Assembly: GCA_964441275.1 (NCBI GenBank)
Contig: CAYTUG010000009.1
Location: 1-64,000 of the forward strand
Reading direction: 5' to 3'
DNA length: 64,000 nt
Source: SZUA-584 sp964441275
GTDB taxonomy: Bacteria; Bacillota; Clostridia; Christensenellales; SZUA-584
How positions within the stretch are numbered: position 1 is the first letter of the stretch; every line of letters starts with the position of its first letter. The translations under genes and the position numbers were made by a program. Shown one piece after another: positions 33,627 through 42,565 of the stretch. Below the pieces are notes generated by a model. It saw only the letters and a list, made by a program, of their open reading frames with translations, did no database searches and had not been told where the DNA came from.

Positions 33627-35135
33627 ATGAAAGTAAATAAAGAGACAATTAGGATGGAATCGGCTTGCCAGCCCGTTTTAAGCGAAAGCATAGTTGAAGG
33701 CAGGCTTTCTCCTCCTGAAGACAAAACGCAAATAGATAGAGTTTTGTTTGTTCAAGGGCGCATATATGTAAATGCCGAACCGGCCGAGGGCAAGGTGTTC
33801 ATGGACGGGAACGTGGAATTTGGTGTTGTTTATGTAGGTTTGGACGGTGACATAGATTCTTTTGAGTCGGTTTCTGTATTTCGGCATACGGAAGATATGC
33901 AGGATGCGGGCGCAGGCATGAACATATGGGCGCACGGCACTGTAAAAGAGATATCTTTTAGCGTTGAGGAAGGCAGGATTGTAATAGTTAAGGGAATTGT
34001 ATCGGTGCAGCTAAGCGGCAGCATGACAAAAAGCTGCGAAGCCATAACGGGCGTGGAATCTGAAGAGCTGCAAACAAAAGCAACAAGCTTAAGGCTAAGA
34101 GCAACCCGGGAACAGCGCAAGGAAACAGTCTATATTCGCGAGGATGTGCGGGTGCCCCAAACTATGCCGGTTGCAAGAAAAGTGTTGTATGCGGACGCAT
34201 ACGCAATAGTGCGCAGCGTGCGCACCGAAGAGTTGAAAGTTGTAGTAGAAGGCGATATTAAACTGTCGGTGCTCTATTTATCGGCGGATAAAAAAGCACC
34301 GTTGCAACACATGTGTGAAACGATGCCGTTTGGGCAAATTGTTGCCACGGAGGGAATAGCCGAAGGCGATATCATTATTGCCGATGCGTTGATGTCCGAT
34401 GTGCGGGTAGATATGGCTGACGAAGCCGACGACATACTGCGCCTGTCCGCGCGGGTTATCATATCATACGCTGCAAAAGCGGAAACACAGGTGCGGTATA
34501 TTGAGGATGCATATTCAATGCAAAACAGGATTGACATAGAGTATGACAGCCAAACATGCAAAGAGACGGCTTTTGCGGCAAATGCGCGAGCTGCTGCCAG
34601 AGCCAATATTACCATTCCAACTTCACAGCCTGCCGTATCGCGGGTAATATGTTTAAAGGCAACGCCAAACATTGCCTCTGTGCGTTCCGGTATAGACCGC
34701 ATATATATAGAGGGGCTGATGATGTTTACCATGTGCTATTATTCTTCTGAAGGCATGTGGAGTTTTTCGGGCGAGACACAGTTTGAAGCGGAAGTTACGG
34801 TGGGGGGGCTAAAGCCTGAGCATGACGTGCAAATTTGGGCGGATGTGGAGAGCTGCACTTTTGACGGAACAGGCAGGGACATAAGCGCAAAATTTATGAT
34901 GGATGTAAAGGTTAGCGCATTTGAACAAACAAAATTGAACATAATGTCCCAAATAGCGAAGACGGGCGAGCGTTTGCCGGCGCGCCGCGGAATTACTATT
35001 TATTTTGCCGATGAAGGCGAAAGCATATGGGATATTGCAAAACGCTTTGCGATAACGCTTGAGAGCGTTGAAAGGTTTAACCCCAAAATAAGCGGTCCTG
35101 CAAAGGCGGGACAAAAAATTCTGTTAATGGGTTAA
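33627..35135 (+). CDS. SPOCS (DUF3794) and LysM domain protein, spore-coat type
   Basis: The 502-residue product carries repeated SPOCS/DUF3794 modules. The first opens VEGRLSPPEDKTQIDRVLFVQGRI in outline and at least one more occurs at about residues 170-280. It ends with a LysM domain near residues 453-500 (YFADEGESIWDIAKRFAITLESV, then GPAKAGQKILLM). This architecture matches clostridial SPOCS-LysM proteins, including relatives of SafA/SipL; SipL is a coat morphogenetic protein. No signal peptide is seen, as expected for a mother-cell protein. ATG 33627 has AGAGAGGG upstream. It ends at a strong bidirectional terminator. Confidence 0.88.
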   Translation: MKVNKETIRMESACQPVLSESIVEGRLSPPEDKTQIDRVLFVQGRIYVNAEPAEGKVFMDGNVEFGVVYVGLDGDIDSFESVSVFRHTEDMQDAGAGMNIWAHGTVKEISFSVEEGRIVIVKGIVSVQLSGSMTKSCEAITGVESEELQTKATSLRLRATREQRKETVYIREDVRVPQTMPVARKVLYADAYAIVRSVRTEELKVVVEGDIKLSVLYLSADKKAPLQHMCETMPFGQIVATEGIAEGDIIIADALMSDVRVDMADEADDILRLSARVIISYAAKAETQVRYIEDAYSMQNRIDIEYDSQTCKETAFAANARAAARANITIPTSQPAVSRVICLKATPNIASVRSGIDRIYIEGLMMFTMCYYSSEGMWSFSGETQFEAEVTVGGLKPEHDVQIWADVESCTFDGTGRDISAKFMMDVKVSAFEQTKLNIMSQIAKTGERLPARRGITIYFADEGESIWDIAKRFAITLESVERFNPKISGPAKAGQKILLMG

Positions 35136-35150
35136 AAGAATCGTAAAAAG

Positions 35151-35184
35151 CAAATTTAAAAAGCCGGAAGGCTTTTTAATTTGT
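35151..35184. terminator. Strong bidirectional terminator between SPOCS gene and dnaB
   Basis: TTAAAAAGCC and GGCTTTTTAA form a ten-pair stem around a GGAA loop, extended by CAAAT/ATTTG with one bulge. A and T runs on both sides allow it to serve both convergent transcripts. Confidence 0.85.
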
Positions 35185-35203
35185 GTAGAAATATTTTTAG
35201 CTG

Positions 35204-36541
35204 TTAATATGCGTCCGAATCGGGTTGTGACGAAATCTCCATAAAACGGGTTTGGTCGCCGCGCCACCCTACGTTTATATCTCCTGTCGGGCCGCTTCTT
35301 TGTTTTGCTACAATTATTTGAGACGTGTTATCGGCCTCTTTGTTGTAATAGTTCTCGCGGTGCAAAAACAGCACTACATCGGCATCCTGCTCAATACTTC
35401 CCGATTCTCGCAAATCGGACAGAAGAGGGCGCTTTGAATCGCGTTTTTCGCTCGCGCGCGATAGTTGAGACAGCAGCATAACGGGCAAATCTAAATCTTT
35501 AGCCATTATTTTTAAACTGCGGGTCATTGCGGACACTTCTTGCTGACGGTTTTCCCGCCTATCTTTTCCGGACATTAGCTGAAGATAGTCTATTACAACA
35601 AGCCCAAGCCCTTTTTCTTTTTTAAGGCGGCGTGCTTTGGCAAGCATCTCCATTACGGTAATTGCGGGAGAATCATCAATATATATAGGCGCCGCGCCAA
35701 GCTGGGTTACCGCAACGTACAGGCGGTCAAAATCATCGTGTGTAAGACCGCCGACCCGGGTTTTTTGGCTGTCCACCAAAGCTTCACTGCACATCATTCT
35801 TAAAGCAAGCTGCTCGCGCGCCATTTCTAACGAAAAGATGGCAACGGGTACTTTTTCGGCAACTGCAACATGTTGCGCAACGTTTAAAGCAAAGCTTGTT
35901 TTACCCATGCTTGGGCGTCCTGCAACAACAATTAGCTGCGATTTTTGAAGCCCGGAAAGCATCTTGTCCAAAAGCTTAAAACCTGTCGGGATGCCAAGAA
36001 AACCGCGTTCGTTGTTCATAGCATCGCTTATTGCGGTATAACCTTCAAGCAACGCTTTTTTAATATGTTCCAGTGAGTCGCGCCGTCTTTTAACGGCTAT
36101 CTTATATATCAAGTCTCCTGCGCGGTTAACAATATTGGCAACGTCATCTTCTGACGATGCCGCGTCTTTAATAATGGTGTTGCCCGCAGAGATTAGAGAG
36201 CGCAATACCGATTTTTGCTCAACAATATCAATATAATGCATTACGCTTAAGGCGCTGGGCACGCTTGATGAGAGCTCGGCAATGTAGACCGTTGCGTCTT
36301 GGTCAATCTGGTCTTTGCGCTCAAGGCGTTCTATTACAGTAACAGTATCAACGGGTTTGCCCATTTCGCAAAGCTCGCTCATCACCCCGAATATTTGCTG
36401 ATGGAGTGCAGAATAAAAATCTGCGGGCAGCAAATGCTCAATGGCGATATAAACCGCTTTCGGGTCTAAAAACATGCTCCCAAGCACACTGCGTTCCGCT
36501 TCAATGCTGTGGGGCGGCACGAATGCAGCAAGCTGTTCCAT
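35204..36541 (-). CDS. dnaB: Replicative DNA helicase
   Basis: DnaB-type helicase (DnaC in Bacillus) unwinds DNA at the fork. The 445-residue product has the N-terminal PHSIEAERSVLGSMFLDP domain and a RecA-like motor with Walker A VVAGRPSMGKTSFALNVA. Walker B is VVIDYLQLMSGKDRRENRQQEVS, and the DLRESGSIEQDADVVLFLHRE block is intact. No intein or insertion is present. It follows rplI by four bases at the end of the gdpP-rplI-dnaB run, a gene order conserved across Firmicutes. Confidence 0.96.
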   Translation of the reverse strand: MEQLAAFVPPHSIEAERSVLGSMFLDPKAVYIAIEHLLPADFYSALHQQIFGVMSELCEMGKPVDTVTVIERLERKDQIDQDATVYIAELSSSVPSALSVMHYIDIVEQKSVLRSLISAGNTIIKDAASSEDDVANIVNRAGDLIYKIAVKRRRDSLEHIKKALLEGYTAISDAMNNERGFLGIPTGFKLLDKMLSGLQKSQLIVVAGRPSMGKTSFALNVAQHVAVAEKVPVAIFSLEMAREQLALRMMCSEALVDSQKTRVGGLTHDDFDRLYVAVTQLGAAPIYIDDSPAITVMEMLAKARRLKKEKGLGLVVIDYLQLMSGKDRRENRQQEVSAMTRSLKIMAKDLDLPVMLLSQLSRASEKRDSKRPLLSDLRESGSIEQDADVVLFLHRENYYNKEADNTSQIIVAKQRSGPTGDINVGWRGDQTRFMEISSQPDSDAY

Positions 36542-36545
36542 TGCT

Positions 36546-36992
36546 CTACTCCGATTCTACGCAGACTATGATATTGGCAGTAAGCCCGCTGTAAACTTTA
36601 ATTGATATGTTGCTTTCGCCTAATTCTTTGATCGGTTCGTCCAATACGATTCGCTTTTTATCTATTTCTATTTCATGCTGGGCAAGTATAGAATCCGAAA
36701 TCTCTTTAGCCGTGATAGAGCCAAACAGCCGTCCGCTCTCTCCGCATTTTCCTTTTACTATAACCTTAAGCCCGTTTAAACGTTTTGTAATTTCTTCGGC
36801 GGACAAACGCTCAAGCATCCGCCTTTTCTCGTTTGCCTGCTGCTGCCGCTTTGCTTCGTTAAGATTGTGGGCAGTGGCCTCTTTTGCAAGCCCTTTGGGA
36901 AGCAGATAATTGCGCGCATAGCCTGCACTGACGTTTACAACATCCCCGGCGTACCCTTTCCCTTTAATATCTTCTGTTAAAATTACTTTCAC
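36546..36992 (-). CDS. rplI: 50S ribosomal protein L9
   Basis: L9 binds 23S rRNA with its N-domain and extends from the ribosome by a long helix. The 148-residue product starts MKVILTEDIKGKGYAGDVVNVSAGYARNYLLPKGLA in outline, the signature of the family. It ends with the smaller C-terminal rRNA-binding domain (FGSITAKEISDSI). I choose the GTG at 36992. An AAGGAGG lies ten bases upstream, whereas the TTG at 37001 is almost against that site. The gdpP stop is five bases before the GTG. Confidence 0.94.
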   Translation of the reverse strand: MKVILTEDIKGKGYAGDVVNVSAGYARNYLLPKGLAKEATAHNLNEAKRQQQANEKRRMLERLSAEEITKRLNGLKVIVKGKCGESGRLFGSITAKEISDSILAQHEIEIDKKRIVLDEPIKELGESNISIKVYSGLTANIIVCVESE

Positions 36993-36997
36993 TTTAT

Positions 36998-38932
36998 TCA
37001 AACCTCCTTAACATATTTTTTAATCGCGGCTCTTAACATCTTGTTAGCCGTTTCAAGATCGGTATTGGAAAGCCGTGCCGCCGCAATAGTGGCGTGGCCG
37101 CCGCCGCCCAAAGTTTCAAGTATTATTTGCACGTTTACATCACCTTGAGAGCGTCCGCTTATTAAAACGGTATCTTCAAACAAGCATATGACAAAAGAAG
37201 CATTTATACCTCGTATTGTCAACAACGCATCGGCAGCCTGAGCAACCAAAAGCGATGCGTTGTTTAAACCTTTAGGACAAGTTGCAATTGCAATTCCGTC
37301 ATATAAGATTTGCGCACTGCGTACTATCTCGGTTTTTGCCAAATATGATGCAAGGTCATCCTGCATTAGCTGCCTTGAAACGGAAGAATCGGCGCCTTGC
37401 CTTCTTAAGTACGAAGCCGCATCAAAAGTGCGCACGCCCGTATTGAACGAAAACCCCTTGGTGTCAAGAGTAATCCCGCTAAGCAGTGTGTCAAGATCAA
37501 CTGCTAAAGGTTTAAGATCATTATCAAAATACTGCATAATTTCAGTGACAAGTTCGCATGTGGAAGAAGCGTAGGGGTCGTGGTAGTATAGAGCGGCTTT
37601 TTCAATATTAGATGTGCCGCGTATGTGATGGTCTATTACCACAATGGTATCCGCCATTTCGAGAAGCCCGGGAGAAATAGTAAATTCAGAAATCTGAGTG
37701 TCAAGCACAACAAGCATGCTTTCGGCGCTCATGTGCAGTGCGGCTTCTTGGCCGGTAACAAAGCTTTGCGCATATTGTTCCGTGTTGCGCAACGTATCGA
37801 GCAAAGGCTCTATAGAGGGGTTTGGGTTTTCCATAACTATAAAATGTTTTTTTGCCAAGTGCCGTGCGCATGCGCATATTCCAAGCGCAGCACCAATACA
37901 GTCAAGGTCGGGAATCTCGTGCCCCATTATAAATACGTTTTTGCGTTGTTCTAAAAGGTTGCGAAAAGCGTGGCTGATTATACGCGCTTTAACTTTGCTG
38001 CGCCGGACGCCGGTTTTCGGAGTCCCTCCGTAAAATACATAATTTTCGCCTTGTTTAACCACCGCCTGGTCTCCTCCGCGCCCAAGGCATAGCTCAAGCG
38101 CCTTTCCGGCAAATTCTCCCGATTGCTGAGAGCAATCCCCCGCGCCTACGGCTATTGAAAGAGTTGGGTATATGGACTGTCCTATCCGGCGCACATCTTC
38201 AAGCACGGAAAACTTGCTGTTGCGCAGCGCCGAAAGAAACCTTCGTTCAAATACGCAAATATAGCGTCCCCTGTCTGTGCGGGCAAAGAAGCCGCAGCTG
38301 TTTTTCGCCATGAGCGCAATATGCTGCTCTACTGCCGCAATGATTTCGGATAGTTCCGATTGGGGAAGCTGTGAGGAAAGCTCTTCGTAGTTATCAACCA
38401 GCACATGACATATAACCGGAAGAAAGCTTTGGTAAAGCATATTTGATTCTATAGTATTTTCAACGTCTGCAAACCTGTACAGCGTAAGCTCGCGCCGGCC
38501 AAAAATTACTGTGCGCTGCTCTTTTATATACGTTTTATTTCCTATTTTAATTTTTTTATCTTTGTTGGAAGCATTAATGTCTTTTATAATGTTGTTAATA
38601 TTGCGAAGCGCTCCAAACCCCGCTATGTATTTAAAAGCAAGGTTTGCCCATTTTACATTGCCGGAAGGCGTTGTGACTGCGGTGGGCAGCGACATTGCGT
38701 TAAGTGAAGAATAAGGCTCGTCCTGAGTTAAAAGCAATTTCGCCAAAAATTTTTGCAGTTTTATACGGCGCAGCCAAACAAAATATATGTAAACAAAAAC
38801 AAAAATCAATGCGGCGGAAAGCGCAAACAGCCCGGACGTTAAATCTAACGCAAATAAAACAACCGTTGTTACCGCGAGCGATGACAATAAAAATATTAAA
38901 TCTGAAGAAAAGACATTAAGCTTTGCATTCAT
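36998..38932 (-). CDS. gdpP: c-di-AMP phosphodiesterase GdpP (DHH/DHHA1)
   Basis: GdpP hydrolyses cyclic di-AMP and so tunes osmolyte and cell-wall control. The 644-residue product has two N-terminal transmembrane helices (about residues 10-52), a PAS-like region and a degenerate GGDEF domain. The DHH domain has MGHEIPDLDCIGAALG and VVIDHH, and the C-terminal DHHA1 domain has ETLGGGGHATIAAAR. The catalytic Asp/His set appears complete. It overlaps the yybS stop by four bases (ATGA) and precedes rplI. Order yybS-gdpP-rplI-dnaB matches Bacillus and many clostridia. Confidence 0.94.
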   Translation of the reverse strand: MNAKLNVFSSDLIFLLSSLAVTTVVLFALDLTSGLFALSAALIFVFVYIYFVWLRRIKLQKFLAKLLLTQDEPYSSLNAMSLPTAVTTPSGNVKWANLAFKYIAGFGALRNINNIIKDINASNKDKKIKIGNKTYIKEQRTVIFGRRELTLYRFADVENTIESNMLYQSFLPVICHVLVDNYEELSSQLPQSELSEIIAAVEQHIALMAKNSCGFFARTDRGRYICVFERRFLSALRNSKFSVLEDVRRIGQSIYPTLSIAVGAGDCSQQSGEFAGKALELCLGRGGDQAVVKQGENYVFYGGTPKTGVRRSKVKARIISHAFRNLLEQRKNVFIMGHEIPDLDCIGAALGICACARHLAKKHFIVMENPNPSIEPLLDTLRNTEQYAQSFVTGQEAALHMSAESMLVVLDTQISEFTISPGLLEMADTIVVIDHHIRGTSNIEKAALYYHDPYASSTCELVTEIMQYFDNDLKPLAVDLDTLLSGITLDTKGFSFNTGVRTFDAASYLRRQGADSSVSRQLMQDDLASYLAKTEIVRSAQILYDGIAIATCPKGLNNASLLVAQAADALLTIRGINASFVICLFEDTVLISGRSQGDVNVQIILETLGGGGHATIAAARLSNTDLETANKMLRAAIKKYVKEV

Positions 38933-39957
38933 GATATGTGACCGTCCCGACGCTCAAGGCGTTTGCGCAAATTTGATATGTTTTCAACAAGACCAATAAC
39001 AGTGAGAACTAAACCGCCAATTAACGAGGTGATAAGATGTAACCCCACTCTTGTTATGTTGCCCATCCGCTTTTTTTTATAGAAAAAATCAAGCAAACTT
39101 AAACCCTGTATCATAAATAAAAATGAAAACACATTAAATAACGTTATTTCTAAAATGTCGAATTTATGCACGCCAAGGTTTGCACCTATTATCGCAACAA
39201 CATAAGAAATTATAAACGCCAGCCAAAAACGGTTAGGCAGTCTGTATTCGCAAAACGAAGGCAGGTCATAAGTTTGAATACCGTGTTTTTTTGCGCGCGA
39301 AATAGGTAAAGTAATGCTTAACAGGCCGGCCGACAAAGAGAAAATAACAGCTAAGCTTACAAAAATGGTATTGACGCTGTCTTTTATCATGATGCGCATT
39401 ATTTCAATTGCCTCGCCCGGCAAAGTTGCGTCTACCGCGCTTTGGGTTATCGCTCCTGAAATTATGTCTGCGCTTCTAAAAAGATTATAAAACAGCTTGA
39501 CGCCCTGATCATTGTAGCTTTTAATGCTGTCAATTATTAATCCGGTTATATACTCGGCGGGAAGCATATGTTCAAAAACCCAGATTGCGCCCGCGATTAA
39601 CAATATGCCTATCATAGACGCTCCGCTTGCAGCTAAAACGCTGTTAAAAAACCGGGTGCGCGAGCGTATCATATAAGCCGAAACGAAAGCGGCGGGCAGG
39701 AAAAGCAAACTCACAAACAAGCAAAAAGCGGGGTTTATTATATACGCAACTATAAGGCAACAAATTATCACTGCGCTGCCTAAGCAGTATCCGTTTCTTG
39801 CTAAGGAATAAGACATTGCTGCCGGTAAAATGATTATTGCGGGAAAAAAATATATTGATATAAAAATTGTTGCCGCTGCAAGCAACAACGTAAAAAACGC
39901 TGATTTATAATCTCCGTTTTTTGTCCTGTCCAAAGCTTCTTGTATTCCCACTTTCAA
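38929..39957 (-). CDS. yybS: YybS-family membrane protein (DUF2232)
   Basis: The up to 342-residue product has about eight transmembrane helices and the DUF2232 layout, with YSLARNGYCLGSA and a C-terminal FNVFSFLFMIQGLSLLDFFYKKKRM block. The function is not known; the gene sits before gdpP in many Firmicutes. The start is uncertain. The frame opens with TTG 39957, with GTG 39951 and TTG 39933 as alternatives and no strong ribosome site. Any of these overlaps the MazG-like gene by about 30-53 bases, which is unusually long. Confidence 0.85.
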   Translation of the reverse strand: MKVGIQEALDRTKNGDYKSAFFTLLLAAATIFISIYFFPAIIILPAAMSYSLARNGYCLGSAVIICCLIVAYIINPAFCLFVSLLFLPAAFVSAYMIRSRTRFFNSVLAASGASMIGILLIAGAIWVFEHMLPAEYITGLIIDSIKSYNDQGVKLFYNLFRSADIISGAITQSAVDATLPGEAIEIMRIMIKDSVNTIFVSLAVIFSLSAGLLSITLPISRAKKHGIQTYDLPSFCEYRLPNRFWLAFIISYVVAIIGANLGVHKFDILEITLFNVFSFLFMIQGLSLLDFFYKKKRMGNITRVGLHLITSLIGGLVLTVIGLVENISNLRKRLERRDGHIS

Positions 39958-40249
39958 AATGTTTCTTTAACGAAGATAAGTCCCCGAAGGTTGATTCGAG
40001 CTTGTGCATTTCCGCTATGCCTAAATCCGCCTTTTTTATAATATCCTCGTCAAGTTCACTAAACGATATGCCGCATCTTCTCCCTAAAACATAAGCGAGC
40101 AGCACTGCCCCCCCAAGAGAATCTAACAGCTCCGCTCTGCTTTTAGACGAAAGAGCAGCTCTCAAAACGTCTGCGGATTCGCAGATAAACTCTGCCTTTA
40201 AAACTTCGATAATTTTTGCGTTGGCGGCCACATTAACAGACTGGCGCAT
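39905..40249 (-). CDS. MazG-like protein
   Basis: The 114-residue product matches the short MazG-like family found next to yybS in clostridia. It shows NVAANAKIIEVLKAEFICESADVLRAAL, then ELLDSLGGAVLLAYVLGRRCG. The region is helical as in the all-alpha NTP pyrophosphohydrolases. The usual ExxE/ExxD metal motif of active MazG enzymes is not obvious, so catalysis is doubtful. ATG 40249 is preferred; ATG 40261 has AAGG directly against it. Its last 53 bases may overlap the yybS frame. Confidence 0.72.
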   Translation of the reverse strand: MRQSVNVAANAKIIEVLKAEFICESADVLRAALSSKSRAELLDSLGGAVLLAYVLGRRCGISFSELDEDIIKKADLGIAEMHKLESTFGDLSSLKKHFESGNTRSFGQDKKRRL

Positions 40250-40486
40250 ATTATATACCATCCTTATACCGGTATGGCCCCAACACCCCTTTTATAGCGT
40301 TTATATTCTATCCGTAAAAAGTATAATAGTCAATGCTGCCTAAACCGGCGTATCGACAAAAATTTAAGGCATCGCTTTAAGAAAACCGGAAACACAGCCT
40401 TGCGGTATTTTATAAATAGTTTTATAGAACACAAATAGCAGCCAATTAATGATCAAAACTAAAAATCGTCAAATAAACTATTTGCG

Positions 40487-41257
40487 TTATGCGCTTCTGT
40501 CGATAATAAGCTTGTCTGCCATAAGCGCAATAAATTCGCCGTTTGTAGGTTTATCGTTATTTGTGTATATATTATATCCGATAAAGGAATTAATATTTTC
40601 AATTTTACCGCGAGACCAAGCGACTTCTATGGCATGTCTTATAGCGCGCTCAACTTTGCTTGCGCTTGTATCAAACGGTTCCGCAATGCCCGGATACAGC
40701 TTTTTTGTTATTGCATTGATAAGATCGGGGTTTTTTACCACCATCTTAATAGCTTCTCGCAAAAAGTGATATCCTTTAATGTGCGCGGGAATGCCTATAG
40801 ACAAAAATACAGCAGTGATTTTTTCATCTAAAGTTCTTGAACGCACAGGCAGGGGCGAGCGTTTAGTAGAAATCACTCTGCCGCCAAACATATCTTGCAG
40901 CCGTTTGTATAGTATGTCTTTGTTAAACGGCTTTATCATGTAGTATTTTGCCCCAAGATCGCACGCAAGCTTTACCATCTTTTCGTTGCCAACTGCGGAA
41001 ACTACAATAATCGCGGGCATATTTTCAAACTCTGAAGTGTTTAACCTTTCAAGCAACGAAAGGCCGTCCGCCTCCGGCATTATCATATCCACAATCAAGG
41101 CGTCGGGAGACAGCTCTTTTATTAAACCCGCCGCCTCTACAGGATTATTACAGGACCCCACTACTTCTACGTCATTCTTAGTGTTAAAATATTTTGTAAG
41201 CATGTCATTTAACTGTTCGTTGTCTTCGATGATTAGCAACTTAATCTTTTTGTCCAT
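40487..41257 (-). CDS. spo0A: Sporulation master regulator Spo0A
   Basis: Spo0A is the phosphorelay output regulator that commits the cell to sporulation. The 256-residue product has a receiver domain with acidic pocket E11-D12 and phosphoacceptor D57 in ALIVDMIMPEADG, and the Thr/Lys sites further on. A C-terminal Spo0A DNA-binding domain follows, containing HIKGYHFLREAIKMV, VERAIRHAIEVAWSRG and KPTNGEFIALMADKL. It is intact and of normal length. AAAGGAG precedes the ATG. The usual upstream neighbour spoIVB is absent; here a Myb-like gene lies upstream. I did not find a clear 0A box (TGTCGAA) in the 244-base upstream gap. Confidence 0.96.
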   Translation of the reverse strand: MDKKIKLLIIEDNEQLNDMLTKYFNTKNDVEVVGSCNNPVEAAGLIKELSPDALIVDMIMPEADGLSLLERLNTSEFENMPAIIVVSAVGNEKMVKLACDLGAKYYMIKPFNKDILYKRLQDMFGGRVISTKRSPLPVRSRTLDEKITAVFLSIGIPAHIKGYHFLREAIKMVVKNPDLINAITKKLYPGIAEPFDTSASKVERAIRHAIEVAWSRGKIENINSFIGYNIYTNNDKPTNGEFIALMADKLIIDRSA

Positions 41258-41456
41258 AAATACAAACTCCTTTCAAACTTATACTTAATATTCCCTCATA
41301 CCTTAAAAAATGACGTAATGTGACGCAACACACCAACAAAAGAAAATCTATGCAAGAATAATACCATGATACATTAATTTAATCAATGGAACCATAATAA
41401 CAATAATATATCATTTCTTAGGAAATAGATATTTTTATACTATAAAATGCGACAAT

Positions 41457-41495
41457 AAGTGCGCCCGCAATTATTTTAATTTTGAAGGCGCACTT
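41457..41495 (-). terminator. Terminator after the Myb-like gene
   Basis: AAGTGCGCC and GGCGCACTT are perfectly complementary across a 21-base AT-rich loop, just downstream of the Myb-like gene stop and upstream of spo0A. Only a scattered T-run follows on the minus strand, so it could also be a stable mRNA 3' end. Confidence 0.55.
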
Positions 41496-41501
41496 ATAAA
41501 C

Positions 41502-42353
41502 TTATAAAGCGTCCGCATTTGCGTGCAAACTTTCCTTTAACCTTGTTTCAAGGCTCTTTAAATCAAGGTTTCCCGCCTCGGGCAGCGAAGCCTTAATAAT
41601 AGAAAGCTGATCGAATAATGTGTTGACTTTTATGTTTTTTTCAATTTCTTTTTTCAACCGGTTGCTAAGAATGGCGTTTTCTTTTCTCAGACTTTCATTT
41701 TGGCCAGAAACCTCGTCTATTTCTTTTTCTATCTGCTTGTTTATAACCGCCAGTCCCGCAATTTTTGAAAGCCCTTTAAAAAAACTTTTAACATCAACAT
41801 CGGATGACATCAAAGTATTTACTACAGTTTCGGGGATAAAGCGATTCTCTTTAGTTATAAATGCGGTTGATTTATGAGTTTCATAAGGATTTATATACTT
41901 CTCGCCCTCTTTATCCATGTCCGCCATAACCTTTTCAATTAGCTGTCTGCCGTTTTTTATTAGGCTTCTGTATTTGTTTTGATATCTGAGCATTAACGTT
42001 TTATCGCCGTTTGCAAGCTTCAAACTCGCACCCCTTATAGATTCGCCGTTTGCCGCCGCGCCAAGCAGTGTGCGAAGCAGCATATAGATTTCTTCTTTTG
42101 TAAACGGTGTGAAAGTTGAAGGTTTCTGCACAATATCGCCCGTTTCTTTAACTTTCATGTAATAATAGTTTCTTACGCTGTTTGGCTTGCGTCCTGTTTT
42201 GCGCGCTACCGTTTCAAAAACGCGCTTAAGCGGTGCGCCAATCTTTTGGGCATTTTTGATTTCGTCCCAAAGCATTAGTTTTTCGTCGTCTTTCCAGCCC
42301 GTTCGAAGTGTTATTTCGAAATTGTTAAGGCCCGTCTCGCTGTTCATATCCAT
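41502..42353 (-). CDS. Myb/SANT-like DNA-binding protein with coiled coil (RsfA-like?)
   Basis: The 283-residue product starts with a Myb/SANT-like unit: GWKDDEKLMLWDEIKNAQKIGAPLKRVFE in outline, then VARKTGRKPNSVRNYYYMKV. This spacing of Trp and basic residues recalls RsfA and related prespore regulators of spore-formers. A second helical region follows, and residues from about 205 form a coiled coil (KEIDEVSGQNESLRKENAIL). I do not know a characterised orthologue. Position next to spo0A suggests a sporulation link, but this is inference. A stable hairpin at 41457-41495 follows its stop. Confidence 0.6.
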   Translation of the reverse strand: MDMNSETGLNNFEITLRTGWKDDEKLMLWDEIKNAQKIGAPLKRVFETVARKTGRKPNSVRNYYYMKVKETGDIVQKPSTFTPFTKEEIYMLLRTLLGAAANGESIRGASLKLANGDKTLMLRYQNKYRSLIKNGRQLIEKVMADMDKEGEKYINPYETHKSTAFITKENRFIPETVVNTLMSSDVDVKSFFKGLSKIAGLAVINKQIEKEIDEVSGQNESLRKENAILSNRLKKEIEKNIKVNTLFDQLSIIKASLPEAGNLDLKSLETRLKESLHANADAL

Positions 42354-42565
42354 ATTACCTACCCCTCATAGATTTTAATGTATATTATTCTCTTATAGCA
42401 TTCTATTTAAACCGTGTTTTAACAAAAATATTAAAGCAAACATAAAATCCGTTTGCTTTTGTAAACTGTATATATTTATCTGTATATAAATATGCTAAGT
42501 TAAGGCCTGTTAGAATTGTGTATCAGTTACCGCACTGCCGAATATACTTAAAAAGGGGACTAAAT

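Noticed and set aside
41258..41456. 0A boxes or a sigma-H promoter before spo0A
   Set aside because: No TGTCGAA-like site and no convincing sigma-H hexamer pair were found by eye.
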